64,000 bases of DNA, taken from Euptelea pleiosperma (lineage: Eukaryota > Streptophyta > Magnoliopsida > Ranunculales > Eupteleaceae). Shown one piece after another: positions 1 through 11,900 of the stretch (within the stretch, counting starts at the first letter, position 1; the number at the start of each line of letters is the position of its first letter). The stretch is from the NCBI GenBank assembly GCA_035048495.1, contig CM068553.1, positions 1,743,259 to 1,807,258 on the forward strand. The letters run 5' to 3'. A model generated the notes under the pieces. That model saw nothing but the letters and a program-made list of their open reading frames with translations. It had not been told where the DNA came from and ran no database searches. The translations under genes and the position numbers were made by a program.

Positions 1-374
1 ACCAACTGAAAGTGCAAAAATTTGCCGTGCATTGCTGTCTCCGAACAAATTGACAGTAATAGAAAAGGGACGGTTTCAAAACAGGGTTGGACCGTTGGAC
101 CACATGTGGTGCCTGATCTGGGAAGCAATATATAGATCCAGATCATCGGCCCATAAGCTAATGCCAACTGATGTTTATGTCTGATGATACAGGACAAACT
201 ATGATGACAAGGTGGAGCATCATAGAGGCCCCCCACCATTTATGCCCCAATGCCCCACGCATATTACTGCGAAGTAGGAGGATGCACGTTGGCGAGAAAA
301 TATTTGCTGCCCCTGGGGGGGCTTCAAAATTTGAAGTCTCCCCCTCTCAAAAATAACATTTGGAACTTAGTTTA
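1..374. other. intergenic, no gene seen
   Basis: No convincing coding region, RNA gene or complete transposon is visible. The short open frames here have no recognisable protein features. Confidence 0.5.
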
Positions 375-600
375 GGGCCTACTGACCATATGGATGTTTG
401 GACCATCTCTTGGTGGACCTACATACCAAAGATCAGCTTGATCGGTGATTTATAACAGTTATATTTTAACATAAGAAAAGGCTCATATTCAATGGTCAAA
501 GATCATATCATTAAAATACTAAATCAAACGGTAATAAATCACTAATTATACTGATTTTTGATCTGTAGGTTCATTAAGAGGTGGACAAAATATGCTTAGA
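375..600. repeat. palindromic MITE core, copy 1
   Basis: The left arm carries the sequence for 'ggatgtttgg..ggtggacc..atcagcttgatcggtgat'. The right arm carries its degenerate reverse complement, ending in a 'gtaggttcatta' block. This is one member of the foldback family seen repeatedly at 17-29 kb. Arms and ends are degraded and no target duplication is clear. Confidence 0.6.
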
Positions 601-778
601 GAGAGAACGAGAGAGGGTGGAAGAGATAAGGAATTGGGTTTTGGGGTTTGAGAGTGAAGTAGAGTGCGAGAAAGGAATAGAGGTTGTTTTTTTTCAATTA
701 AAGTTGAGTGTGCGATTCAAGGTTTGACCTCGCGTTCGATTCAAGCAAGGGGTATAAAAGGAAAAAAAATGAAAAATC

Positions 779-1473
779 ACCATTTGGGTAGGAGGAGTTC
801 TATTTGCAGCCCAAAAATTCAAAAATGCCCCCACCTACTGAAAACACCCCACACTTCGTCTTCTCACTCAACACACTTTCTCTCCACTCTCTCCCTCTAA
901 AATGTCTCCTCGGTCTGCACTAACTGAACATATCAACATTGTTCGGTTGGATCTAACCGAACAATATGGAGTTGTTTGGTTGGAGGCTTGGAGCTGGCCA
1001 AATAGACTGAAAAAATTTGCAGTCTGTACGGCTAGCTCCAACCGAACAATGTGGATTTGTTCGGTTGGTGCAGAGACAGAGAGAGAGAGAGAGAGCAATT
1101 CAAACAAGACCCAAACAATTGTGAATTACTGCCATGAAGTAGCCCCATGTGTGATTGTATCGAGAACATGATTGACGAGCTCAAGAACTCTCTAGCATAG
1201 ATGAGTCATCATGGGGGTTCCAATAGGGGTGATGCCTTGACGGAGAACTGGGTGGGTTTGCTAGCAATGCATGGACGAGGATGTCAAGACTGCCCGCATC
1301 ATTAATGTTGTGCAGTTGACGAGCAATGCCCTAGTCCCTTATCAACAACCTTGCCTCAATCCAAGGCACCTCACGAAAGCCAGAGAGAGAGAGAGAGAGA
1401 GGGGGTGTTTTCAACAAGTGGGGGGCTTTCTAAAGTTTTAGGGTGCAAATAGAACTTCTCCTTAGGTAATGGT
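779..1473. mobile_element. 695-bp foldback DNA transposon (non-autonomous)
   Basis: Long terminal inverted repeats are visible. The left end runs from ACCATTTGGG through GGAGTTCTATTTGCA to GAAAACACCCC. The right end is its near reverse complement (GGGGTGTTTTC, TGCAAATAGAACTTCTCC, TAATGGT). A second inverted pair lies inside (CTGCACYAACYGAACA at about 917 and its complement near 1070), flanking CCGAACAAT motifs and GA runs. Flanking ATGAAA on both sides is a weak candidate target duplication. No transposase is encoded. Confidence 0.6.
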
Positions 1474-1565
1474 ATGAAATTAGGTACGATTTGGACAAGA
1501 GTTTACTGTTTAGTAATTTTTTGGCTAAAAGAAAAAGAAGGCACTTAACTGAAGGTACGGGGATA

Positions 1566-1828
1566 GGGGTGTGGATTTGGCCCTCAGCCTGGCCTAACTT
1601 AGCCCGTTAAAGGGCTGGGCGGGGATTGGGCCTAATAGTTGAGCCCGTGGCTCGGCCCAGTCGAACCCATGAAGAGAGTTACCCGGGCAAGGCTGGCCTG
1701 ACCCGCCCATCAGCTTAGCCTGCGGCCCAACCCAACATCCAGGCCCAATGCCCGTCTAGGATCAGGCCGGTCCCGGGCTTCTATTTTCCAACCAGGCTCG
1801 GTTCGATGGGCCAAATCCCCACCCTAGA
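1566..1828. mobile_element. hAT-like MITE built of GGCCC/GGGCC words
   Basis: The ends TAGGGGTGTGGATTTGGCCC and (reverse complement) CTAGGGTGGGGATTTGGCCC form an inverted repeat of about 20 bp. The interior is GC-rich and made largely of repeated GGCCCG, GGCCC and CCCGGG words, unlike the AT-rich surroundings. No matching 8-bp target duplication was found. Confidence 0.55.
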
Positions 1829-2164
1829 GTATCTCCAACCCTAACTTAACTTAAAATAGGGTAAAAACTTAAAAAAAAACCATCTCCAACCCTATCTAAA
1901 AGTCCACCCTATTTTAGAGTAAACTCAAAACCTACCTTAAAGTTAGGGTAAGATTTAAATGAGATTCTAAAACGTGTTCTCATTTTCTCCCCATTTTCTA
2001 TTAATTCCTGACAACGTCCTCTCGTATTTTCACTTAATGCCACCTGTCCCTTACAAAAGAATGAAATTTATTTTTGGCATTGTTGGATGTCCATTGAATA
2101 ATGAGTTAAATTAAAAACATATTTTTCAAAGAGCATTCAACGGTAGTGGAGATCTTTTTAAGTT
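1829..2164. other. intergenic, repeated CTCCAACCCTA motif
   Basis: No gene is seen. The motif ATCTCCAACCCTA occurs twice (about 1832 and 1882), and GTAGGGTTTTCTACCCTAC near 2177 is a short inverted repeat. This suggests a decayed MITE, without clear borders. Confidence 0.4.
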
Positions 2165-2515
2165 TTAAGCGAAGAGTAGGGTTTTCTACCCTACTTTTAA
2201 GTGTTCAACCATTTTGGTGGACCCACAGAGAAGATGAATCAATGGCTGATTTTTGTTGCGGATGATCTCCTCACCATATAGATCATCCCAACGAAAAAAT
2301 CAGCCCATTCTGAAATTTCTAACCCCATCAAATGTGGTTTTCCAGCTACAAGGTAAAAATAGCCGGTCCATAATGTTTCAACTTCTAAACCAGTCTACGA
2401 ATATCGGAATGATTTGAATTTTTGTGATGATGATCTCCTCATCAAAAATCAGCCATTGATTCATTTTCTATGTGGGTCCGCCACTTCGTTGTCAAAAATG
2501 GTTGTCCCCCGATCC
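2165..2515. mobile_element. foldback MITE, family 2 copy 1
   Basis: Arms reading TTCAACCATTTTGGTGGACC and its relaxed complement (GGGTCCGCCACTTCG..AAAATGGTTG) enclose two inverted GATGATCTCCTCA blocks with AAAATCAGCC beside them. A related copy lies at 18465-18805. Confidence 0.6.
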
Positions 2516-2951
2516 CGACCATTTAGATTTTAGAGACCAAAAAGAGGAAAAGAAGGAATCAGAGAGAGACGAAAACCCTTAAAAATCAGCTCATACACTC
2601 TGCAACTTTGCAGTCTGCAAATCTAAATCTCGGATCGAGGGATTTCATTCTCCTTCTCTAAAGCGGATGTTCAAATTGTTCAATAAACATTTTGAAGGAA
2701 CAAGAGAGCAAAGCCGGAATCACCACCATCACCAAAAACCCTAATTCAACTGACTTTGCAGCAGTATCAGCAGCAATTAGGAACCAACAACGTAAATTAG
2801 ACCCTAGAAAACTCGAATCCTTTCTATCTTCGGCTCTCAATAACAGCAGATCAGAAGATTCAAAACCATTAATGTTGATTACTACTGTAATGGATACTAA
2901 CGTTCGATCTGTCTAAAAATCTGAAAACCCTAGAGAGGAGGGAGAGAGAGA
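2516..2951 (+). promoter_or_regulatory. RCF3 5' flank and leader
   Basis: This is the region upstream of the RCF3 start codon. It contains an AUG uORF of about 25 codons (2667-2744) that ends before the main start. It also contains a separate long stop-free frame (2662-2916) with no in-frame ATG near its beginning. GA-rich sequence lies directly before the main ATG (2930-2951). The transcription start cannot be placed. Confidence 0.4.
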
Positions 2952-5900
2952 ATGGAGAGATCTAGATCTAAGAGGAACTACTACTACGACCAAGACTACG
3001 ATTCGCAAGCCCCAGCAAGGACCAAACCCAGGTATCACCATTACAACAATAACAACAACAGTCACCACCGCCGCGGCGGCGTTGGTGGCCGTTTATCGAA
3101 ACACCAGGACTCCTCAGCTACCGTATCCACTAGTTATCGAATCCTCTGCCACGACATTAAAGCTGGTGGTGTGATCGGGAAATCCGGCAGCATCATCAAG
3201 GCAATCCGGCAAGAGACCGGCGCATGGATCAATGTTCATCAACTGATTCCTGGCGACGAGGAGCGAATCATTGAGATCTCTGATGTCCGCCGCCGTGACC
3301 CCGAAGGACGTGTCCCGTCTTTCTCCCCGGCGCAGGAGGCGCTTTTCATGATCCATGAGCGGATTCTTGAGAGTGATGCTGGATTTGGGTTTGGATTCGA
3401 TGGTGGCAGTGGTGATGATGACGAAGATTATGGCCCCCGAGGTGCTGGCGGTGGGGGACGTGTAGCGACCAGGCTTGTGGTGGCGAGAACTCATGTCGGG
3501 TGTTTGTTGGGGAAGGGTGGGAAGATCATTGAGCAAATGAGAATTGAAACCAAGACTCAAATTAGGATCCTTCCAAGAGATCACAATCTACCTCGATGTG
3601 TGTCGATGTCGGAGGAGATTGTTCAGGTAACACGGCCTTCCATAGTAATATTTGATTTTTAGTTCATTCATTAGTTTTGCCTTAATTTAGTTTATTAGAA
3701 TTCATTTTATTTGCTTGTGAAAGGTTTTGGTGGTGTAGCTATGGAGAGACTAGTTAGATTAGATCAAAGGTGACTTCATGCAAAGGCATATACCACACCA
3801 TGTTCTTAACTCCTTTTTCCAAGAAGGAAGAGAAAGAAAAAATCCCATGCTGTCCAGTCAATTACATAGGTTATTCATGTCTATAACGATAACAATTGAA
3901 GTCTAAATTACTTATGTGCTACGTTGTACTATTTCTTGGTCCAAATGGGTATACATTGAGGGTAGGCAGATTCTAGACGGGGTTTTGATTCCCAATGAAT
4001 GTGGTGCTGCAATACAGGAATGTTACACGTGCAATCTTGGTTTACTTGTTATCGAGGATGGGATAGTGGAAGAGGGAAGTGTAAAGGATTTCACACGCAT
4101 TTCTTTGGTCTCTCATTTGGTTTTCTATCAAGCTTGAGGGGTCTTAGGCAAGAACATTCTGTCTTGCCCTTTATCTTAGCCATTCTAGCAAAAGAAATGG
4201 GCAGACTCCTTCAAAAGGTAAAACTGTATAGGTTGATTGAAGACGTCATTGTGGGATTGATGTGTTGGACAATCTTGGAACTTCAAATTGTTGATGACAC
4301 AAATGTTCTGCGAGGCGTTTTTTATCCACATGTAGAACTTTAGATGTATTTTTTGGTGCTTTGAGGTGGCCTTGGTCTTCATATCAATCTTAACAAAAGT
4401 GAAGTGATTGGTATAAGAGATGTAGATAATATCAACGTGATTGCTATTGATTTGGGACGTAGGGTAAGTGAACTCTTGACTTTCAACCTTGGGGTGACTT
4501 CAGCTCTTCATATCAACCATGACGAAAGTGAGTTGGAATAGGAAACATGGATAATATCGATGTGATTCCTATTGTTTTGGGGTGGTGGGTGATTGCTATT
4601 GTTTTGGGGTGTTGGGTGAGCAAACTGATGATATACTACTTTGGACTTTCGTTGGTGCAAACTTCTTAAAATCAATTTAGGACTAGATGTAGAAGGCTTC
4701 GAGAGGAAACTCACCTCTTGGAAAAGAGGCCTTCTCTTGATGTGATCTAAGATCGTACAAGCAAGAATGCTTCCTCTTGCTTTCTGGCTTTATTTGGCAA
4801 AGTAGAAGGATAACATTTGTTCGATTGACAATCAGTATATCAGCTTAAAAAGATGGTTGGGGTGGAATTTATGCCTTTAAGGGATATGGATATAGGTTTG
4901 TTAGGGTATGACTTTGGAGATTCCATTTTTATCCGCAGTTTGTTATTAGGAAGTGAAGGTGGGATAACAATTGGGTGATTAGTAGTTATCACTTGGGGTG
5001 TCTAATCGATTTAAACAGGTTTATGCAGATTTCATTGAGGATATTATGCATAAGGTGAGGAATGGTGATGGGATAAGGTTTTGGTAAGATGAATAGCATG
5101 CGAATTTGAAAACTTTTGTTGATTTTTACAACTCATATAAATTTGTCCCTAGGAATGTGCATTAGCTAAAGGGTGGAATAAGAAGATAGGTGGTTAACAT
5201 TGTGTGGGGACCTAGGTTTAGGGGGAAGTTAAAAAGATTTTCAAAAATGAACTCTTGCTACCTTTGTGCGGGATGGGGAAGATTTGGCTTGGAATTTCAG
5301 TTTTAGAAGAAAGCTTAATGATTGGGAGATTGAAGCTGTGTCCAGTTTACTGACCCGATTGCATGATTGTCTTCGGTTAGCTCTTTATATAAGGCTTTAT
5401 ACAGTTCCACGGGTGACAGTTATCCGGCTCCTTTCGTCTAGGGTTCTAAGCTGCCTTCCAAAGTCACTTTCTTCTTCTGGACAACATCGTTAGACAAGAT
5501 CCTAACGATAGATCATTTGATTGCCAGGACGATAGTTATTATCGATTTCTACTCCATGTGCAAGCATAGTGGGGAATCGATTAGCTATTTCTTCTTGCAT
5601 TGCGATGTGGCGAGAGTAGTGTGGGTGGCATTTCTTGTGGAGTTTGGGATGTCCTGGGTGTTCCCTTCATCCTTGCCATATCTCGCTTCTAGCTAGTTCA
5701 CTATGGTGTTTTTTTCCAAAGGACGCATCTTATGGTGAATGTTGCCATTTGCGATTTGTTGGGGTTTATGGAAAGAGAGAAATTTCAAGGTCATTGAAGG
5801 AAATGAGGAGGATGTGGCGAACATTATCCGTAACATCAAGGGATTGATGTTTTTGTGGTCTAAGGTGCACGTGGAATGTCGCGTGTTATTTTTCAAGGAT

Positions 5901-8900
5901 TTTGTGTGCCACTGAGATCTTATATGTACTAGAGACAACACCTAGGCCTTTTATGTTTCCTGCTTTTGCTGCTTTTATTGGTTTTGCCTTTAGTTAGTCT
6001 CCTCGACCCCTTTGGCTCTTTTTGTATCTGTTTCTGGTTGCAATATATTTCTTTACTTATCAGGGAAATAAAACAAGGAGGTAGTAGGATCACAAGGGTT
6101 TGCTTGCCTTTGAATGCTTCTTTATAGCTTGATTGGAAAGTGTTTGATTTTCTGACTTCTAAAGATTGAGGCACTCAAGAATCTACCAATGTGGCATTCT
6201 TCCAAGGGACAATGGTCTAGGATAAGATCCTTATGATTGAATCAATACGAGGACAATTAATTCACCACAATGCATGTAATGTGTAAGGAGGCCAAAGAAA
6301 ATGTCCATAATCTTTTCATTCATGCAAAATTTTGGAGATCTAGAATCTTGTTCTCACTCTTTTCGGAGTTGAGTCAGTTTGTTCAAGTAAGATCATGGAG
6401 TTGTTAGCCACTTGGACAACATGTTAATTGAGCAAGAGTTGTAAAGATACATTCAAATTAGTTTTATTTTTACTTTTATCTTTCCTTTTCAGAGTTTGGA
6501 AGGAAATAAATATTATGAACGTTAAAAGTAAATTGACAAAACTCCATTGTTGAAGACAGAGAATTTGACCAAATCAATCTTCATTGTACATGACCAAATC
6601 ATTTTAGTCAGTTCTCTTTTATTTTATCGCCTATTGGGGCTACTGTATTCTCTCAAATGAGTTATTCTGATTTTCTCTTCCTAGTCTTTCCACTCATCCA
6701 GCTCAAAATCCTTACCTCGGCTACAACTACATCCAACTATTTGTTAGAAAAAAGGTTGGGGCATTTCTTAGTTCTAGGCAGCATTTGTTTTTGTAAGATT
6801 CTTGAATTTTAGTCTATGATAGCTTGGCTATTTCAAAAAAAAAAAAAAAATCTTCCTTTTGGTTCACTAGTTTAAAAATCACAACATTGTGTAGTGATGA
6901 TGGGAAGTGATGTCTTGCGGAACTTTGGCATCCTTAGGAATATAAACAATTGGAAGATGGATGATCTTGCTACCCTTTTCAGTCGTCTCAAGAAAGAGAA
7001 AAGCCATCCATTAGAGGGCGATAAGAGGATTTGGAAGTGGACTGGGTTCAAAATGGTTTGTTCATTCCTTTTACCACCTATGATACCCTGAACCTTCATG
7101 TTACATGACTATACCCATGTTAACACGACACAACATGACACGGGTAAGGGTACAAGTACAAGATTCGTCTCGGATCTTAACCATCTTTTTCCTGTTATTT
7201 GAGAAAACTCTCAAGGCTAAGCTATTCTGATATCATTGAATCAGATAATGTATGGATTTTTAAAAATTCTTGACTCTAAAGAGGTGGGAGATGCAGAAGA
7301 GCCTTCATCATGGCATAATGACATCGATGAGTTCGATGTCAATGTCGTTGAGTTTCTAGGCTCGAAAATGTAAGAACCATTATAACTACCCGAAGGAAGA
7401 GGAAGTCGACCGTCAAAGGGCCTAGAAAAGGAGGTGACTGGTAGTCTGGTTGAAAGCTACAAATAAATAGATTAAATATAAGGCTTTAATGTTTAGGTTT
7501 ATAGTTTTTTCATTCTTTTTCATAAATCATAACTATTATTTTCATTTTTCTTAATTAGATAAAAGTAAGGTGCCAATTCAATTAGTGGATGAAGAAGAGG
7601 AATATAATGATACATGGATGGATCTTGATGATGATAGGGGAATTAGATACCAGGCTGACTCTTTGGATGATCTACAAGCAATGAGGACGAGAGAGATGCT
7701 TGTGAATGAAGACAAAACTTGTTGATTTTACCATCCTTTGCAGTGTGGCGGCTACTCTGGAAAAGTTCATGAGGGATTTCTTTTGGCACGATAGGATGGA
7801 GTCCTGCAAATTCATTTGGTGGCTTGGAAGTTTGTTTGTAAAGACAAGAAATCAGGGGTCTGGAGATGAAGAAGATCAAAGTGATGAATCAGGCTCTTTT
7901 AGGCAAATGGTTGTGGAGGTTTGGGGAGGAGCATTCTAGTCTGTAGAGGAGGGTCTCTGGTGGCAAGTATGGGGAGTTGGTCTTTGGGTGGGAAAGTGGT
8001 TCGGCCCATTTTCCGTATGGTTGCAGTGTGTGGAGGGGTATCTTGAAGATCTCCAGGAGGTTCTCCCGAGGTGATCGTTTTAGGGTTGGATTGGGGCATA
8101 GAATTAGATTTTGGGAGGATATCTGATGTGGTATATCCTCTTTTCAGGATGATTTTCTGGCCCTCTATGCTCTTTCCATGAGAAAGAACTGGTCTATTCA
8201 GGAGTGTGTTCCAGGCGGAGGAGAGTCTATGGGATGGAATTTCGGTTTCAGGTGTAATCTCAATGAATGGGAGATAGAGCCCCTGTCTAGATTGCTTCTC
8301 CGGCTGCAAGATACCCATATTCTTCCTTTAGTCCAGGATAAGCGATTGTGGATTTGGATTAAGGATAGTTCTTTTTCGGTTCATTCTTTGTATGGAGGGT
8401 TAGACGATTCCTCCAACATTACCTATCCTGTTTCTCTTCTTTAGAGTTCCAAGATTTTTTTTTTTTTTTGATCTGTAAAGATGAATTTATTAAAGGAAGG
8501 GCTGAGAGGGCCCCACCAGAAAGCAAAGCAACATTATACAACCGAACGGGGAAGCAAAAGAACAACAACAAAACCAAACCCCACCCAATGAAAGACTACC
8601 CCTCAACAAGGGCCCACCCTAGGAGATCAACCTATCCCATCGAAACACGTAATCCTCAAATCTAAACCCGGGAAGCTCCGGGATGACCGAACCCCAATGA
8701 TACAAAGTGGCTATGATCTTCATGAATAACTCCTCCAAGTCTACCTCCTTATTTTCAAAGATTCGATGATTACGTTCTTTTCAAAGCTCCCAACAAATGG
8801 CAACGGAATGAGCTTTAGAGAACCATCCAACGAAAGTATCAAAAACGGACTTTGGAGTTTCAAGATATCTTCTAAGATTGCGTTCTTAGGTTGGTTGGCT

Positions 8901-11900
8901 TCGAAGGAGAGAATTTTGCCAGTCGATCATTTAAGATCTAGAGGGGTCATTATCATTGATTATTGTTCGATGTGCAAGCGTTGTGGGAATCTGTCAATCA
9001 TCTTCTTTTACATTGCTATGTAGCGAGGGAGGTTTGGTCTTTTTTCCTTTCTGATTTCGGGATGAGGTGGGTGATGGCTGGCTCTTTTATGTTCCTTTTC
9101 AGTTGGAACTTTCTTGCCTTCTCTTCGAGAGGGCGGATTCTGTGTAAGATGCTTTCTTCTGTGATAGTTTGGGGTCTTTGGTGGGAGAGGAATAAGAGAA
9201 TCTTCGAATGAAAGAGTGGAGATTTGGCTTTGATCATCCTTAACGTTAAGGGGTTGATGTTCCATTGGTCTAAAGTGTTTGTGGAGTGTAGAGGGCTTTT
9301 TTTGAAGACTTTGTTTTTCCGCTAGGATCTCATTTGTGGTACAGACGCGTGATTGGTTCTTTCGTTGCCCTCTTCATTTTTTTTTTTGCCTTTTCTTTGG
9401 TTTTAGCTTTTAGTAGGTCATCTCGACCTCTGTAGCTGTTCCGTTTGTATCGGCTAGCCTTTTTAATGAAGATACTCATAAATAAAAAATAAAAAAATTT
9501 CTGTGTAGTATCAGATTATGGAACTTTGGAAGTATAAAACTTTGCACGTATTGAGTATTGAATACGATTGTGTGGTTGTATAGTATAGAACTATACTTGC
9601 TTCTTGGTTGATCTTTGATTTGATTGGTGTTTGGTTGTTCACTTGCTTGCTAACTTATTATTTTTGTTTTATGAATTGAGACCTAGTTTATGAGTTTAAT
9701 TATCTTCTTGGCTCGGAACTGTCACCTGCTAAGGTAAATCATTAAAAAGAAGAGTCATCAAGTTTATTTTTTTGTTTTCTTCTCATTTCTATGGTTGTTT
9801 CATTTGTAAAAATTTATTCTGATTTTTATGGGAATTTTAGAGCATTTTTTTAAATTGTGACTTAAGCTTCATTCCGCCTTGCCTCACAAAGGAAAACCAC
9901 CTCATGTACACCTCGCGCTTGTAAAAACACTGCAGTGGACCGCCTAATTAGTTGTAGGTTTATCATTCCAAACAGATGCTCAATGTGCAATTCTGATGGT
10001 GAAATAGTAGACCACTTATTCATTGCTGGCTTGCAAGAGTATTGTGGTGTGCTTTCTTTAATCTTTGGCACGTGCTGGACAATGCAATGTCAAATTGTCT
10101 TTTTCAACTTTTCTAGGGCTGGTTTTCCAATGCCTTTGGACCTCGTGGTAGAATTTTATGGAGGTTCCTTCCCTTTCCTCTCTATTGGGTTATTTGGAAA
10201 GAGCAGAATAGACAAGGAAAGGAGGGTGACATTGAAGCTATGATCCTGAATATCCAAGCTTGTCTTTACCATTGGACGTCTATTCTTAAGGAGTTTATGG
10301 GCCTCCTTTTTGAGGATTTTGTCTTTTGATAGGATAAGTTCTTAGTTGAGCTGGGGTAGTTGTGTTCTTTTCTGTTCATTCCCTTTTGCAGCTAATGAGA
10401 GTCTTTTTCACTAGCTTTTCTTGTATCTTGCTTGGCCTTTGGCTCGTTTATATATATTCACAGTTTTTTTTACTTATTCAAAAGAAGAAGAAAAAATGTT
10501 ACAGCATTCTAGTTATGTATTGGCGTAGATACCGTGATCATTGAGAAATTCACAGGACAAAGTTGGAAAATTGAGGCAGGAATCCTCGAGAGGGAATTTT
10601 TTTTTTTTGAGATTTAGAGAATAGTTTAGCCTTTTATATTACAATAACCAAGGAGCCCGGAAATAAGAGATTGATGAAAATGAATCCTCAAATACACTCC
10701 TGTGTGAAATACAACTTTATACCTAACAGAACGTTCAGCACTTACATCAGAAACCTCTGTGAGATGGGTGGAGTGAACCTCATGCTCTAACATCAAATAT
10801 CCATCAACTATACGTGGATCTGATTGATAATTCACACTTGTTTCTAATTGTGATAAGACTGCTATTGCGGATCAACTCATGCCACCCATTAGGGCTGTTT
10901 GTTACATTTTTTGCAACTAACTATATTCCTGTGTTCCATCTTGAAAGTGTGAAAGAGAGGATTAATCTGTTAGGGTAGATGATTAATACATCATTGACCT
11001 ATCTCGTACATCTCTAACTACCATAATTGATTTTGCTTGAATGTGGTAACCTGCATTCTTGGAGTGTAATGGATAACTCTGACAGCTTTATACTGTATAT
11101 TACTTTTGATGATTAGTAGTAGTACTTTTATCGGTTCAACAGAGTACTATGGAAAACAATCATCATGAGGAGGTAGCCTAGTGATAAGTGATTCTACATT
11201 GGGAAGCTAATGCCAGTTGTTGGCTCCTCAAAGTTTTATGGTCCATACTGTTGTTGTTCAACCAAAGGAATCATACTATTTTTGGATGTTGGAATATTTC
11301 AACATGCTTAAAGATCTCTTGATTAACTTATCAAAAGAAGATATCTTGATATACAACCTAGATTGATGATTTCATATGAAATTGCTCTATATGTGATGAC
11401 ACTACTATTCCTACAGGTTGTAGGTGATAGTAATGCTGTGAAGAAAGCTGTAGCAATTATTTCATCGCGCTTGAGAGAGAGTCAGCTTCGTGACCGTAGT
11501 CAATTCCACGGACGATTGCATTCACCGGAGCGTTTTTTTTCACCTGATGATGATTTTGCTCCTCAAATGAACAATATTCCACGCCGATCATTGATGGATG
11601 GACCGAATTTGGGCCCACGATCTTCTGCTGGCTTGTCCAGTGTTAGAAGCAATGCTTATGCCTCACATCCATCGGGCTACGCATTTGAATCTGGAGCTGC
11701 CTCCATGGTCGACCATGCACAGTCATTTTCTGGTGATGACCTTGTGTTTCAAATACTGTGCCCAAATGACAAGATTGACAGAGTTATGGGGGAGACAGAT
11801 GGGATTATAGAAATGCTTCGAGGCGATATTGGTGTGGATGTCAGGGTAACTGATCCTGTTCCAGGATTAGATGAACGGATAATTATTATTTCTTCTGATG

